Source: Burkholderiaceae bacterium
GTDB lineage: Bacteria > Pseudomonadota > Gammaproteobacteria > Burkholderiales > Burkholderiaceae_C
Assembly: GCA_023262645.1 (NCBI GenBank)
Contig: JALRAA010000141.1
Location: 1-5,000, forward strand
Length of the DNA: 5,000 nt
Direction: 5' to 3'
Shown piece by piece: positions 1-5,000 of this stretch. The notes under the pieces were generated by a model. That model worked only from the letters and a program-made list of their open reading frames with translations. It was not told the origin of the DNA and did no database searches. The position numbers and the translations under genes are program-made. How positions within the stretch are numbered: the stretch's first letter is position 1; every line of letters begins with the position of its first letter.

Positions 1-897
1 GGCTCACCTTTCGGCTTAGAGAACACGGTCACTGCAGGCATCGTCAGCGCCAAGGGTCGTGACACCGGTGACTACTTGCCGTTCATTCAAACCGATGTGG
101 CGATCAATCCCGGCAACTCAGGTGGCCCCTTGATCAATATGCGCGGCGAAGTGGTGGGCATCAACAGCCAGATTTATTCACGCTCTGGCGGCTTCATGGG
201 TATTTCTTTTGCCATTCCGATTGACGAAGCCGCCAACGTCAGTAACCAATTGCGCGCCAGTGGCCGGGTGCAGCGCGGACGCCTTGGTGTGGGTATCGGT
301 GAGGTCACCAAAGAGGTGGCCGAGTCGCTGGGCATGGCCAAACCGCAAGGCGCGTTTGTCAGCAGCGTCGAGCCGGGTTCACCGGCTGAGAAAGTCGGCA
401 TCGAAGCCGGTGACATCATTCTCAAATTCGATGGCAAAACCATCGAGAAATCCTCTGATTTGCCGCGCACCGTGGGCAACACCAAACCCGGCACCAGCAG
501 CAAACTCACTGTTTTGCGCCGTGGCGTGACCCGCGAAGTTGCCATCACGGTCGGTGAGTTTGAGCCGGACAAAGTGGCGGCCAAACCCGCCGCCGTTGAA
601 AAAGCACCAGAGAGCAGCACCGCCGCCCAATTGTTGGGTTTGACGGTCAGCGACTTGACGGACGCGTTGAAGAAAGAATTCAAGCTGCGTGGCGGTGTGA
701 GGGTCGATGCCGTGGCAGAACCGGCTTTGCGCGCCGGCATCCGTGAAGGCGATGTGATCACGCAAATCGCCAACTTTGAAGTCAACGACACCAAAGCCTT
801 CGCCCAAGTGCTGTCCAAACTCGACAAATCCAAGGCGGTGAGCGTGTTGTTGCGCCGTGGCGAGTGGTCACAGTACACCGTCATTCGGCCGCGTTGA
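1..897 (+). CDS. mucD: Do/DegQ (MucD-type) periplasmic serine endoprotease, 5'-truncated by window edge
   Basis: The frame is open from base 1, so the gene starts upstream; 298 codons are visible before the TGA at 895-897. The fragment begins in the trypsin-like domain (GSPFGL), and the catalytic serine motif GNSGGPL lies at visible codons 38-44, with the nucleophile Ser at 118-120. The His and Asp of the triad and any signal peptide are off the window. Two PDZ domains follow, at about codons 94-185 (starting RLGVGIG) and 211-298 (starting LLGLTVSDL), joined by a short Ala/Lys/Pro-rich linker. This trypsin-PDZ-PDZ layout is that of HtrA/DegP/DegQ/MucD proteases, which degrade or refold misfolded envelope proteins in the periplasm. 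Position upstream of lepA fits the betaproteobacterial mucD locus, usually downstream of rpoE/rse genes. The family call is firm; mucD versus degQ is nomenclature and is inferred from context. Confidence 0.93.
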   Translation, partial: GSPFGLENTVTAGIVSAKGRDTGDYLPFIQTDVAINPGNSGGPLINMRGEVVGINSQIYSRSGGFMGISFAIPIDEAANVSNQLRASGRVQRGRLGVGIGEVTKEVAESLGMAKPQGAFVSSVEPGSPAEKVGIEAGDIILKFDGKTIEKSSDLPRTVGNTKPGTSSKLTVLRRGVTREVAITVGEFEPDKVAAKPAAVEKAPESSTAAQLLGLTVSDLTDALKKEFKLRGGVRVDAVAEPALRAGIREGDVITQIANFEVNDTKAFAQVLSKLDKSKAVSVLLRRGEWSQYTVIRPR

Positions 898-904
898 ACA
901 GCAG

Positions 905-950
905 GAATCCAGTCAAGGGTTAACCCTTGACTTGGCCAAATGATGGATTC
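905..950. repeat. Perfect 22-bp palindrome with outer stem, possible 3'-end hairpin of mucD mRNA
   Basis: Bases 911-932 are a perfect inverted repeat with no spacer (arms AGTCAAGGGTT and AACCCTTGACT), 14 bases after the mucD stop. An outer 6-bp pairing, GAATCC (905-910) with GGATTC (945-950), can close around it, leaving 933-944 unpaired. No T-run follows, so this is not a textbook intrinsic terminator. It could be an RNA-stabilising or Rho-type 3'-end hairpin, or a dimeric protein operator, since each arm contains TTGACT. The symmetry is seen directly; the role is inferred. Confidence 0.55.
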
Positions 951-1048
951 TTCCAACGGCCTTGAAAATATTTTTGATGTGTGCGCAAACTAACTTAAAT
1001 GGCTGGATAAGGAAATTTCAATCTAAGTAAGGGCTTGAAACTGTGAAT

Positions 1049-1097
1049 CTGGGTATATGCAACGGTCATTTCTCCATAATATGGGATGCTTACCCAG
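1049..1097. repeat. 7-bp inverted repeat enclosing a smaller palindrome
   Basis: CTGGGTA (1049-1055) is exactly complementary to TACCCAG (1091-1097). Inside lies CCATA-A-TATGG (1074-1084), a perfect interrupted palindrome. Together they could form a weak two-level stem-loop in RNA, or binding sites on DNA. No T-run follows. The function is unknown and chance occurrence cannot be excluded. Confidence 0.3.
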
Positions 1098-1107
1098 TTG
1101 TACATAT

Positions 1108-1175
1108 CGATCCACAGATCACCCACAAGTTATCCTGATTTTTCATCAACCGAATTGTTAATAAACTGTGTATAA
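1108..1175. promoter_or_regulatory. Cluster of DnaA-box-like 9-mers
   Basis: TGTGTATAA at 1167-1175 is an exact reverse-strand match to the DnaA box consensus TTATNCACA. Three degenerate + strand matches, each 7 of 9 to TTATCCACA, start at 1108, 1119 and 1130, exactly 11 bases apart. The stretch is AT-rich and includes two GATC sites (1109-1112 and 1117-1120). It might bind DnaA, but 7/9 matches are common and no dnaA, dnaN or other origin gene is visible, so this is a motif observation and not an origin call. Confidence 0.3.
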
Positions 1176-1245
1176 ACTGGATGTCGTTGTCATGCAACGG
1201 GGTAGGGCAAGCGATTTGGGGCACCACCTCGACGGGCTTTCTGCC

Positions 1246-1251
1246 TACAAT
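1246..1251 (+). promoter_or_regulatory. Possible sigma-70 -10 element (TACAAT) for a lepA leader or short RNA
   Basis: TACAAT matches five of six bases of the sigma-70 -10 consensus. No good -35 hexamer lies 15-19 bases upstream; the sequence there is GC-rich (CACCACC region). If used, transcription would start near 1258, about 35 bases before the terminator hairpin and about 110 bases before the lepA ATG. It is the best -10 candidate I found near lepA, but it is weak without a -35. Confidence 0.3.
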
Positions 1252-1290
1252 GAATTCCCAACTATCGCAGTTGCCATAGATTGTTGGTTC

Positions 1291-1322
1291 CGGGCGCGTC
1301 ATCACCTGACGCGCCCTTTTTT
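1291..1322 (+). terminator. Strong intrinsic terminator upstream of lepA
   Basis: GGGCGCGTCA (1292-1301) pairs perfectly with TGACGCGCCC (1307-1316) to give a 10-bp, GC-rich stem with loop TCACC, followed directly by six T residues (1317-1322). It is oriented for + strand transcripts; the minus strand has no T-run on the other side. It should end transcription coming from mucD or from a start within the gap. Because lepA begins only 45 bases later with no clear promoter in between, it may also act as an attenuator. Confidence 0.88.
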
Positions 1323-1367
1323 ATGGCTTTCTCCTCTGTAAATTCAAACACTTAACTGCTTGCATTG

Positions 1368-3179
1368 ATGAACCACATCAGAAATTTTTCCATCATCGCG
1401 CACATCGATCACGGCAAATCCACGCTGGCAGATCGCATCATTCAACGCTGTGGCGGTTTGAGTGATCGAGAGATGGAAGCGCAAGTGTTGGATTCGATGG
1501 ACATCGAGAAAGAGCGTGGGATAACCATCAAGGCACAGACCGCTGCATTGCGTTACAAAGCCAAAGACGGACAGGTTTACAACCTAAATTTGATCGACAC
1601 ACCGGGGCATGTCGACTTTTCGTATGAAGTCAGCCGTTCTTTGTCCGCATGCGAGGGCGCATTGTTGGTGGTCGATGCCAGCCAAGGCGTTGAAGCACAA
1701 ACCGTTGCCAATTGCTATACCGCGCTGGACCTCGGTGTGGAAGTCGTGCCCGTGCTCAACAAAATGGATTTGGCATCAGCTGATCCGGACAACGCCAAAT
1801 CAGAAATTGAAGATGTGATTGGCATCGATGCCACCGAAGCCATTCCGTGTTCCGCCAAAACCGGCATGGGCGTGGATGAAATTCTGGAGGCCATCATCGC
1901 CAAAGTACCGCCGCCGCGTGGTAACCCTGACGCCGCGCTACGGGCCATGATCGTCGACAGTTGGTTTGACACATACGTGGGCGTGGTCATGCTGGTGCGG
2001 GTAGTGGACGGGCGCTTGGTCAAAGGCGAGCGCATCAAACTCATGGCGTCCGGCGCGACCTACAACGCCGACAACTTGGGCGTTTTCACACCGGCCAACC
2101 AACCGCGCGAATCGCTGGAGGCAGGTGAAGTCGGTTACATCATCGCGGGTATCAAGGAATTGCAGGCGGCCAAAGTCGGCGATACCGTGACCCTGATCAA
2201 AACCGGCACCGGTGGCGCAGCGGCGACCGCCACCGAAGCGCTTCCCGGATTCAAAGAAATACAGCCGCAGGTATTCGCTGGTTTGTACCCCACCGAAGCC
2301 AACCAATACGACGCCTTGCGAGATGCCTTGGAGAAACTCAAGCTCAACGATTCTTCGCTGCGCTACGAACCCGAGGTGTCGCAAGCTTTGGGATTTGGTT
2401 TTCGTTGCGGATTTTTGGGGCTGTTGCACATGGAAATCGTGCAAGAGCGACTCGAGCGTGAATTCGACCAGGACTTGATCACCACGGCGCCGAGTGTGGT
2501 TTATGAAGTGCTGCGAGCCGATGGGCAAGTGGTGATGGTGGAGAACCCCTCCAAAATGCCCGAAGCCAGCAAAATGGAAGAGATCCGTGAACCCATCGTG
2601 ACCGTGCATTTGTACATGCCGCAGGATTACGTGGGTGCGGTCATGACCTTGGCCAACCAAAAACGCGGTGTGCAATTGAACATGGCCTACCACGGCCGGC
2701 AAGTCATGTTGACCTATGAAATGCCTTTGGGCGAAATCGTGCTCGACTTTTTTGACAAGCTCAAAAGCGTCAGCCGGGGTTATGCCTCCATGGATTACGA
2801 ATTCAAGGAATACCGCTCCGCCGATGTGGTGAAGGTTGACATCTTGCTCAATGGCGAGCGGGTCGACGCGTTGTCCATCATCGTGCACCGCAGCCAGTCG
2901 CAGTACCGGGGTCGCGCAGTGGTGGCAAAAATGCGCGAAATCATCAGCCGGCAAATGTTCGATGTGGCCATTCAAGCCGCCATCGGTGCCAACATCATTG
3001 CGCGCGAAACCATCAAGGCCTTGCGTAAAAACGTGCTGGCAAAATGCTATGGCGGTGACATCAGCCGCAAACGCAAACTTCTTGAAAAACAAAAAGCAGG
3101 TAAAAAGCGCATGAAACAAATCGGATCGGTCGAAGTGCCCCAGGAAGCCTTTTTGGCGATATTGCAGGTGGAAGATTGA
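1368..3179 (+). CDS. lepA: Elongation factor 4 (LepA), ribosome-associated translational GTPase
   Basis: The 603-residue product matches the usual EF4 length (about 600). The GTPase motifs are intact: G1 AHIDHGKST at 11-19, G2 RGIT at 50-53, G3 DTPGH at 77-81 with the catalytic His81, G4 NKMD at 131-134 and G5 SAK at 162-164. Domain II follows (about 190-280), then the EF-G-like domains III and V and the EF4-specific basic C-terminal domain, with a Lys/Arg-rich tail near 567-585. EF4 binds ribosomes, has been linked to back-translocation and initiation or 30S biogenesis, and is usually dispensable in rich growth. The start is the ATG at 1368, giving the conserved family N-terminus MNHIRNFSIIAHIDHGKST; a TTG one codon upstream is less likely. 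No clear Shine-Dalgarno precedes the ATG. It overlaps lepB by one base, the classical lepA-lepB arrangement. Confidence 0.98.
   Translation: MNHIRNFSIIAHIDHGKSTLADRIIQRCGGLSDREMEAQVLDSMDIEKERGITIKAQTAALRYKAKDGQVYNLNLIDTPGHVDFSYEVSRSLSACEGALLVVDASQGVEAQTVANCYTALDLGVEVVPVLNKMDLASADPDNAKSEIEDVIGIDATEAIPCSAKTGMGVDEILEAIIAKVPPPRGNPDAALRAMIVDSWFDTYVGVVMLVRVVDGRLVKGERIKLMASGATYNADNLGVFTPANQPRESLEAGEVGYIIAGIKELQAAKVGDTVTLIKTGTGGAAATATEALPGFKEIQPQVFAGLYPTEANQYDALRDALEKLKLNDSSLRYEPEVSQALGFGFRCGFLGLLHMEIVQERLEREFDQDLITTAPSVVYEVLRADGQVVMVENPSKMPEASKMEEIREPIVTVHLYMPQDYVGAVMTLANQKRGVQLNMAYHGRQVMLTYEMPLGEIVLDFFDKLKSVSRGYASMDYEFKEYRSADVVKVDILLNGERVDALSIIVHRSQSQYRGRAVVAKMREIISRQMFDVAIQAAIGANIIARETIKALRKNVLAKCYGGDISRKRKLLEKQKAGKKRMKQIGSVEVPQEAFLAILQVED
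3166..3172 (+). promoter_or_regulatory. Ribosome binding site of lepB inside the lepA end
   Basis: AGGTGGA ends 6 bases before the ATG at 3179 and resembles the AGGAGG anti-16S motif. It supports the ATG at 3179, which shares its A with the lepA stop (TGATG), over the TTG one codon upstream. Confidence 0.6.
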
Positions 3180-4180
3180 TGCCGACATTCACCGCCATCA
3201 TCCTCAGCGGTTTTGTGGCTTACGCCATCGGTTGGTACAGCGGCCGTATTGAGGGTTCATTTGCCTTGCTGTTGTTGTTGGCCACTGCCGTGAGTGGTGT
3301 GTACTGGCTGGCCGAGCAATGGATTTACCTGCCACGCCGCCGTGCAGCGGTGTTGGAACTCGATGCCCAGCATGCCAAACGACTGGACGATTTGAAAGCC
3401 CAAGGCATCACTGTGGCAGACAACGAAGCGGAATTTCACCGTTCGCGTGAAGAAATACTGCGTCAACCCTGGTGGATGGATTGGACAGCAGGCCTGTTTC
3501 CTGTCATTGCCGCGGTGTTCTTCTTGCGCTCCTTTTTGTTTGAGCCGTTCAAAATTCCGTCGGGTTCCATGATTCCCACCCTGCATGTTGGCGATCTGAT
3601 CTTGGTCAACAAATTTCACTACGGCATTCGACTGCCAGTGATCAATTACCAACTCACATCCGGCACGCCCGTCAAGCGTGGCGATGTGATGGTGTTTCGT
3701 TACCCGCCCAAGCCCAGCCTGGACTACATCAAGCGTGTGGTGGGGGTGCCGGGCGACAAAATCGCCTACCTCAACAAAATGCTCACCATCAATGGTCAAC
3801 CGGTGAGCAAAGTGGCTGTTCCTGAGTTTTTTGACGCGGACAACATGCGTTACAGCAAGCAGTTTGAAGAAGACATGCCTATCGGCAGCACGCCCTCAGA
3901 AATGTCCGAACTGCGTCGCCACCGCTTACTCAATGACGACAAAACCCCTAACTTTGTCAGCGGCATCGATGATTTTTCTTTCAAAGAAAACTGCACCTAC
4001 AGCGTTGAGGGGTTGGAATGCACGGTGCCTGCGGGTCATTACTTCATGATGGGCGACAACCGCGACAACTCTTTGGACTCGCGTTACTGGGGATTTGTGC
4101 CCGACAAAAATATCGTCGGCAAAGCTTTTTTTGTCTGGATGAATTTCTCCAACCCGTCGCGCATCGGCAGTTTCGACTGA
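3179..4180 (+). CDS. lepB: Signal peptidase I
   Basis: This 333-residue inner-membrane serine protease removes N-terminal signal peptides from exported preproteins. It uses a Ser/Lys dyad: Ser130 lies in PSGSMIPTL and the general base Lys185 in YIKRVVGVPGD. The conserved box MGDNRDNSLDSRYWGF is at 291-306. Hydrophobic segments lie at about 3-20, 27-46 and 104-121. The basic PRRR after the second segment suggests that the 50-97 region, which is charged and helical-looking, is cytoplasmic, putting the catalytic domain after the third segment in the periplasm. The length is close to that of E. coli LepB (324 residues). The family has a variable insert in the catalytic domain; here about residues 215-280 are poorly conserved in type. 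The ATG at 3179 overlaps the lepA stop by one base, so translation is probably coupled. Confidence 0.97.
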   Translation: MPTFTAIILSGFVAYAIGWYSGRIEGSFALLLLLATAVSGVYWLAEQWIYLPRRRAAVLELDAQHAKRLDDLKAQGITVADNEAEFHRSREEILRQPWWMDWTAGLFPVIAAVFFLRSFLFEPFKIPSGSMIPTLHVGDLILVNKFHYGIRLPVINYQLTSGTPVKRGDVMVFRYPPKPSLDYIKRVVGVPGDKIAYLNKMLTINGQPVSKVAVPEFFDADNMRYSKQFEEDMPIGSTPSEMSELRRHRLLNDDKTPNFVSGIDDFSFKENCTYSVEGLECTVPAGHYFMMGDNRDNSLDSRYWGFVPDKNIVGKAFFVWMNFSNPSRIGSFD

Positions 4181-4182
4181 GC

Positions 4183-4881
4183 ATGGGGCAGGTGTCTGAC
4201 GCCAAAACCCATGAGGCCTTGCAAGCTCGGTTGCAACACCGTTTTGCAGACGACAAATTACTCGCGCTGGCGCTGACGCACCGCAGTTTTGGCAGCCCGC
4301 ACAACGAGCGTTTGGAGTTTTTAGGCGACTCCGTGCTCAATTTGGCGGTGTCGCGCATGCTTTTCATGGCGCTACAACAATTGCCTGAAGGCGATCTGTC
4401 TCGGGTTCGCGCCAATTTGGTCAAGCAAGAGACGTTGCACAAATTGGCTTCTGACCTGGGTCTGAGTGGCATGGTCAGGTTAGGCGAAGGTGAAATGCGC
4501 TCTGGCGGGCAGCACCGTCCTTCTATTTTGGCTGACGCGCTGGAAGCCATCATCGGCGCCGTATTTGTAGACGCTGGCTACGAAGCTGCACAACAGCTGG
4601 TGTTGCGGTTGTTTGAGAAGGTCGATTTATCGCCCAATATGACGGTGTCTGCCAAAGACCCGAAAACCGAATTGCAAGAATGGTTGCAAGCACGCCGCTG
4701 GCAGTTGCCCGTGTACCGCGTGGTCGGAACCACCGGCGCGGCGCATCAACAAACCTTTGATGTGGAATGCGAAGTGACTGAGCTCAAGCAGTCGCAACGC
4801 GGCATCGGCAGTTCCAGACGCAGTGCCGAGCAAGCCGCAGCGCTGGCCATGTTGCAATGGCTCAAGGAGCACCCGCCATGA
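4183..4881 (+). CDS. rnc: Ribonuclease III
   Basis: The 232-residue product is a double-strand-specific endoribonuclease that processes rRNA precursors and some mRNAs; E. coli RNase III is 226 residues. The signature NERLEFLGDS is at 41-50 and supplies Glu42, Glu45 and Asp49. Glu69 sits in PEGDLSRVRANLV, and Asp118 and Glu121 in ADALEAIIGAVF complete the Mg2+ site. A dsRNA-binding domain spans about 158-229 (KTELQEWLQ, then SSRRSAEQAAA). I chose the ATG at 4183, 2 bases after the lepB stop. It lacks an evident Shine-Dalgarno, and an in-frame GTG at 4192, preceded by GGGG, is a possible alternative that loses three residues. The stop overlaps the next start as ATGA (4878-4881), the usual close rnc-era linkage. 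With a 2-base gap there is no room for a separate leader hairpin for RNase III autoregulation as in E. coli. Confidence 0.97.
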   Translation: MGQVSDAKTHEALQARLQHRFADDKLLALALTHRSFGSPHNERLEFLGDSVLNLAVSRMLFMALQQLPEGDLSRVRANLVKQETLHKLASDLGLSGMVRLGEGEMRSGGQHRPSILADALEAIIGAVFVDAGYEAAQQLVLRLFEKVDLSPNMTVSAKDPKTELQEWLQARRWQLPVYRVVGTTGAAHQQTFDVECEVTELKQSQRGIGSSRRSAEQAAALAMLQWLKEHPP

Positions 4882-4919
4882 CAGACACCCTAGACACAGC
4901 CTCCGCCGAACAACGGTGC
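4878..4919 (+). pseudogene. era: 5' end of era (GTPase Era), apparently interrupted after about 14 codons
   Basis: An ATG at 4878 overlaps the rnc stop as ATGA, where Era, the 30S-assembly and 16S rRNA-binding GTPase, is expected. The first 14 residues, MTDTLDTASAEQRC, are like betaproteobacterial Era N-termini, which continue almost at once as GLIAIVGKPNVGKS. Here the frame instead continues LFSPKIPPPFTLPIYWG with no P-loop. It stays open to the window end at 5000, but the residues are Pro/Gly-rich and do not look like Era. The gene therefore seems split at about 4919. Era is normally essential, so either an intact copy or a rebuilt 5' end should exist beyond the window. The identity rests on gene order and my memory of the family; without a search it is probable, not proven. 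Confidence 0.6.
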
Positions 4920-5000
4920 CTTTTCTCACCGAAAATACCCCCTCCATTTACTCTCCCAATTTATTGGGGGTTTGGTGGGGGTATTGTGTTGGTTGTAACT
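4920..5000. mobile_element. Putative left end of an inserted element in era
   Basis: From about 4920 the sequence no longer reads as Era and its base composition changes: 35 of the last 80 bases (4921-5000) are G or C by hand count, visibly lower than rnc and lepB. It holds the nested stem-loop and repeated GGGGGTAT-like motifs. From memory, such motifs recur near the ends of elements carrying DUF4102-type tyrosine integrases, upstream of the integrase gene. No transposase or integrase coding sequence is visible in these 80 bases, so the element class is unresolved; IS200/IS605-like hairpin ends or a REP/MITE-type insertion are alternatives. Confidence 0.4.
4934..4985. repeat. Nested stem-loop with inverted GGGGGTAT-like motifs
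   Basis: AATACCCCCTCC (4934-4945) pairs with GGTGGGGGTATT (4974-4985) with a single T-T mismatch. An inner hairpin, CTCCCAA (4953-4959) with TTGGGGG (4964-4970), has a four-base loop. The 8-mer GGGGGTAT occurs on the minus strand at 4935-4942 and on the plus strand at 4977-4984, with a near copy GGGGGTTT at 4966-4973. The arrangement could be recombinase arm sites, a transposon or REP-like end, or a simple hairpin. Confidence 0.65.

Larger units (their letters stand above)
898..1367. other. Intergenic region mucD-lepA (470 bases), no credible protein gene
   Basis: No convincing coding sequence lies here on either strand. From left to right it holds the 911-932 palindrome; an AT-richer stretch from about 955 to 1180 with small inverted repeats; several DnaA-box-like 9-mers at 1108-1175; a small hairpin CGTTG/CAACG at 1185-1199; a possible -10 hexamer at 1246-1251; a second small hairpin CAACT/AGTTG at 1259-1273; the intrinsic terminator at 1291-1322; and a 45-base run-in to the lepA ATG. 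I found no tRNA-like or rRNA-like sequence. The gap is long for an otherwise compact region. Confidence 0.7.

Noticed and set aside
174..956. Minus-strand open frame (260 codons) opposite the mucD end
   Set aside because: It is antisense to two clear PDZ domains and has Ser/Thr/Pro-rich low-information content with no motif.
1155..1176. TTGTTA and TATAAA as a sigma-70 promoter
   Set aside because: The spacer between them is only 10 bases, far from the usual 16-18; TATAAA also overlaps the DnaA-box match.
1090..1305. Minus-strand open frame of 71 codons in the mucD-lepA gap
   Set aside because: It starts inside the terminator stem, has no recognisable domain or ribosome site, and overlaps the DnaA-box-like region; a chance open frame is the simpler reading.
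1365..1367. TTG start for lepA one codon upstream of the ATG
   Set aside because: Family proteins begin MNHIRNF, matching the ATG at 1368.
1938..3188. Long minus-strand open frame (416 codons) opposite lepA
   Set aside because: It lies antisense to a fully conserved lepA and its His/Phe/Gln-rich product is typical of a shadow of a GC-rich gene.
4018..4182. Upstream extension of rnc from an ATG at 4018
   Set aside because: The extra 55 residues overlap the conserved lepB C-terminus, including its MGDNRDNS box, and do not resemble any RNase III N-terminus.
4966..4992. G-quadruplex formed by the G-runs
   Set aside because: Only two runs of three or more G are present, so a three-tetrad quadruplex cannot form; the stem-loop pairing explains the G-runs better.

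Overview
The window looks like a chromosomal segment from a betaproteobacterium, most likely order Burkholderiales and perhaps near Comamonadaceae. This rests on gene order and protein style, not on a search: a mucD/degQ-type periplasmic protease, then lepA, lepB, rnc and the start of era, all on the + strand. That order is typical of the group.

Layout. Positions 1-897 hold the C-terminal two thirds of a two-PDZ HtrA-family serine protease whose N-terminus lies off the window. Positions 898-1367 form a 470-base non-coding gap. It contains a perfect 22-bp palindrome just after the protease gene, an AT-richer stretch with DnaA-box-like 9-mers, a possible -10 element, and a strong intrinsic terminator 45 bases before lepA. 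Positions 1368-4881 hold three tightly packed genes: lepA (elongation factor 4), lepB (signal peptidase I) and rnc (RNase III). The lepA stop and lepB start share one base, lepB and rnc are 2 bases apart, and rnc overlaps the next start codon as ATGA, so the genes are probably co-transcribed and translationally coupled.

The anomaly is at the right edge. The gene coupled to rnc should be era, and its first 14 or so codons look right. The reading then changes after about position 4919: the GTPase P-loop expected within the next few codons is absent. In its place is AT-richer sequence with a nested stem-loop and three copies of a GGGGGTAT-like 8-mer in both orientations. This resembles the end of an inserted element, possibly the recombinase arm-site region of an integrative element, sitting in the 5' end of era. 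Only about 80 bases of it are visible, so its identity is inferred.

Functionally this is a housekeeping block: periplasmic protein quality control, ribosome-associated GTPase activity, preprotein processing, and rRNA/mRNA processing coupled to 30S assembly (RNase III and Era).
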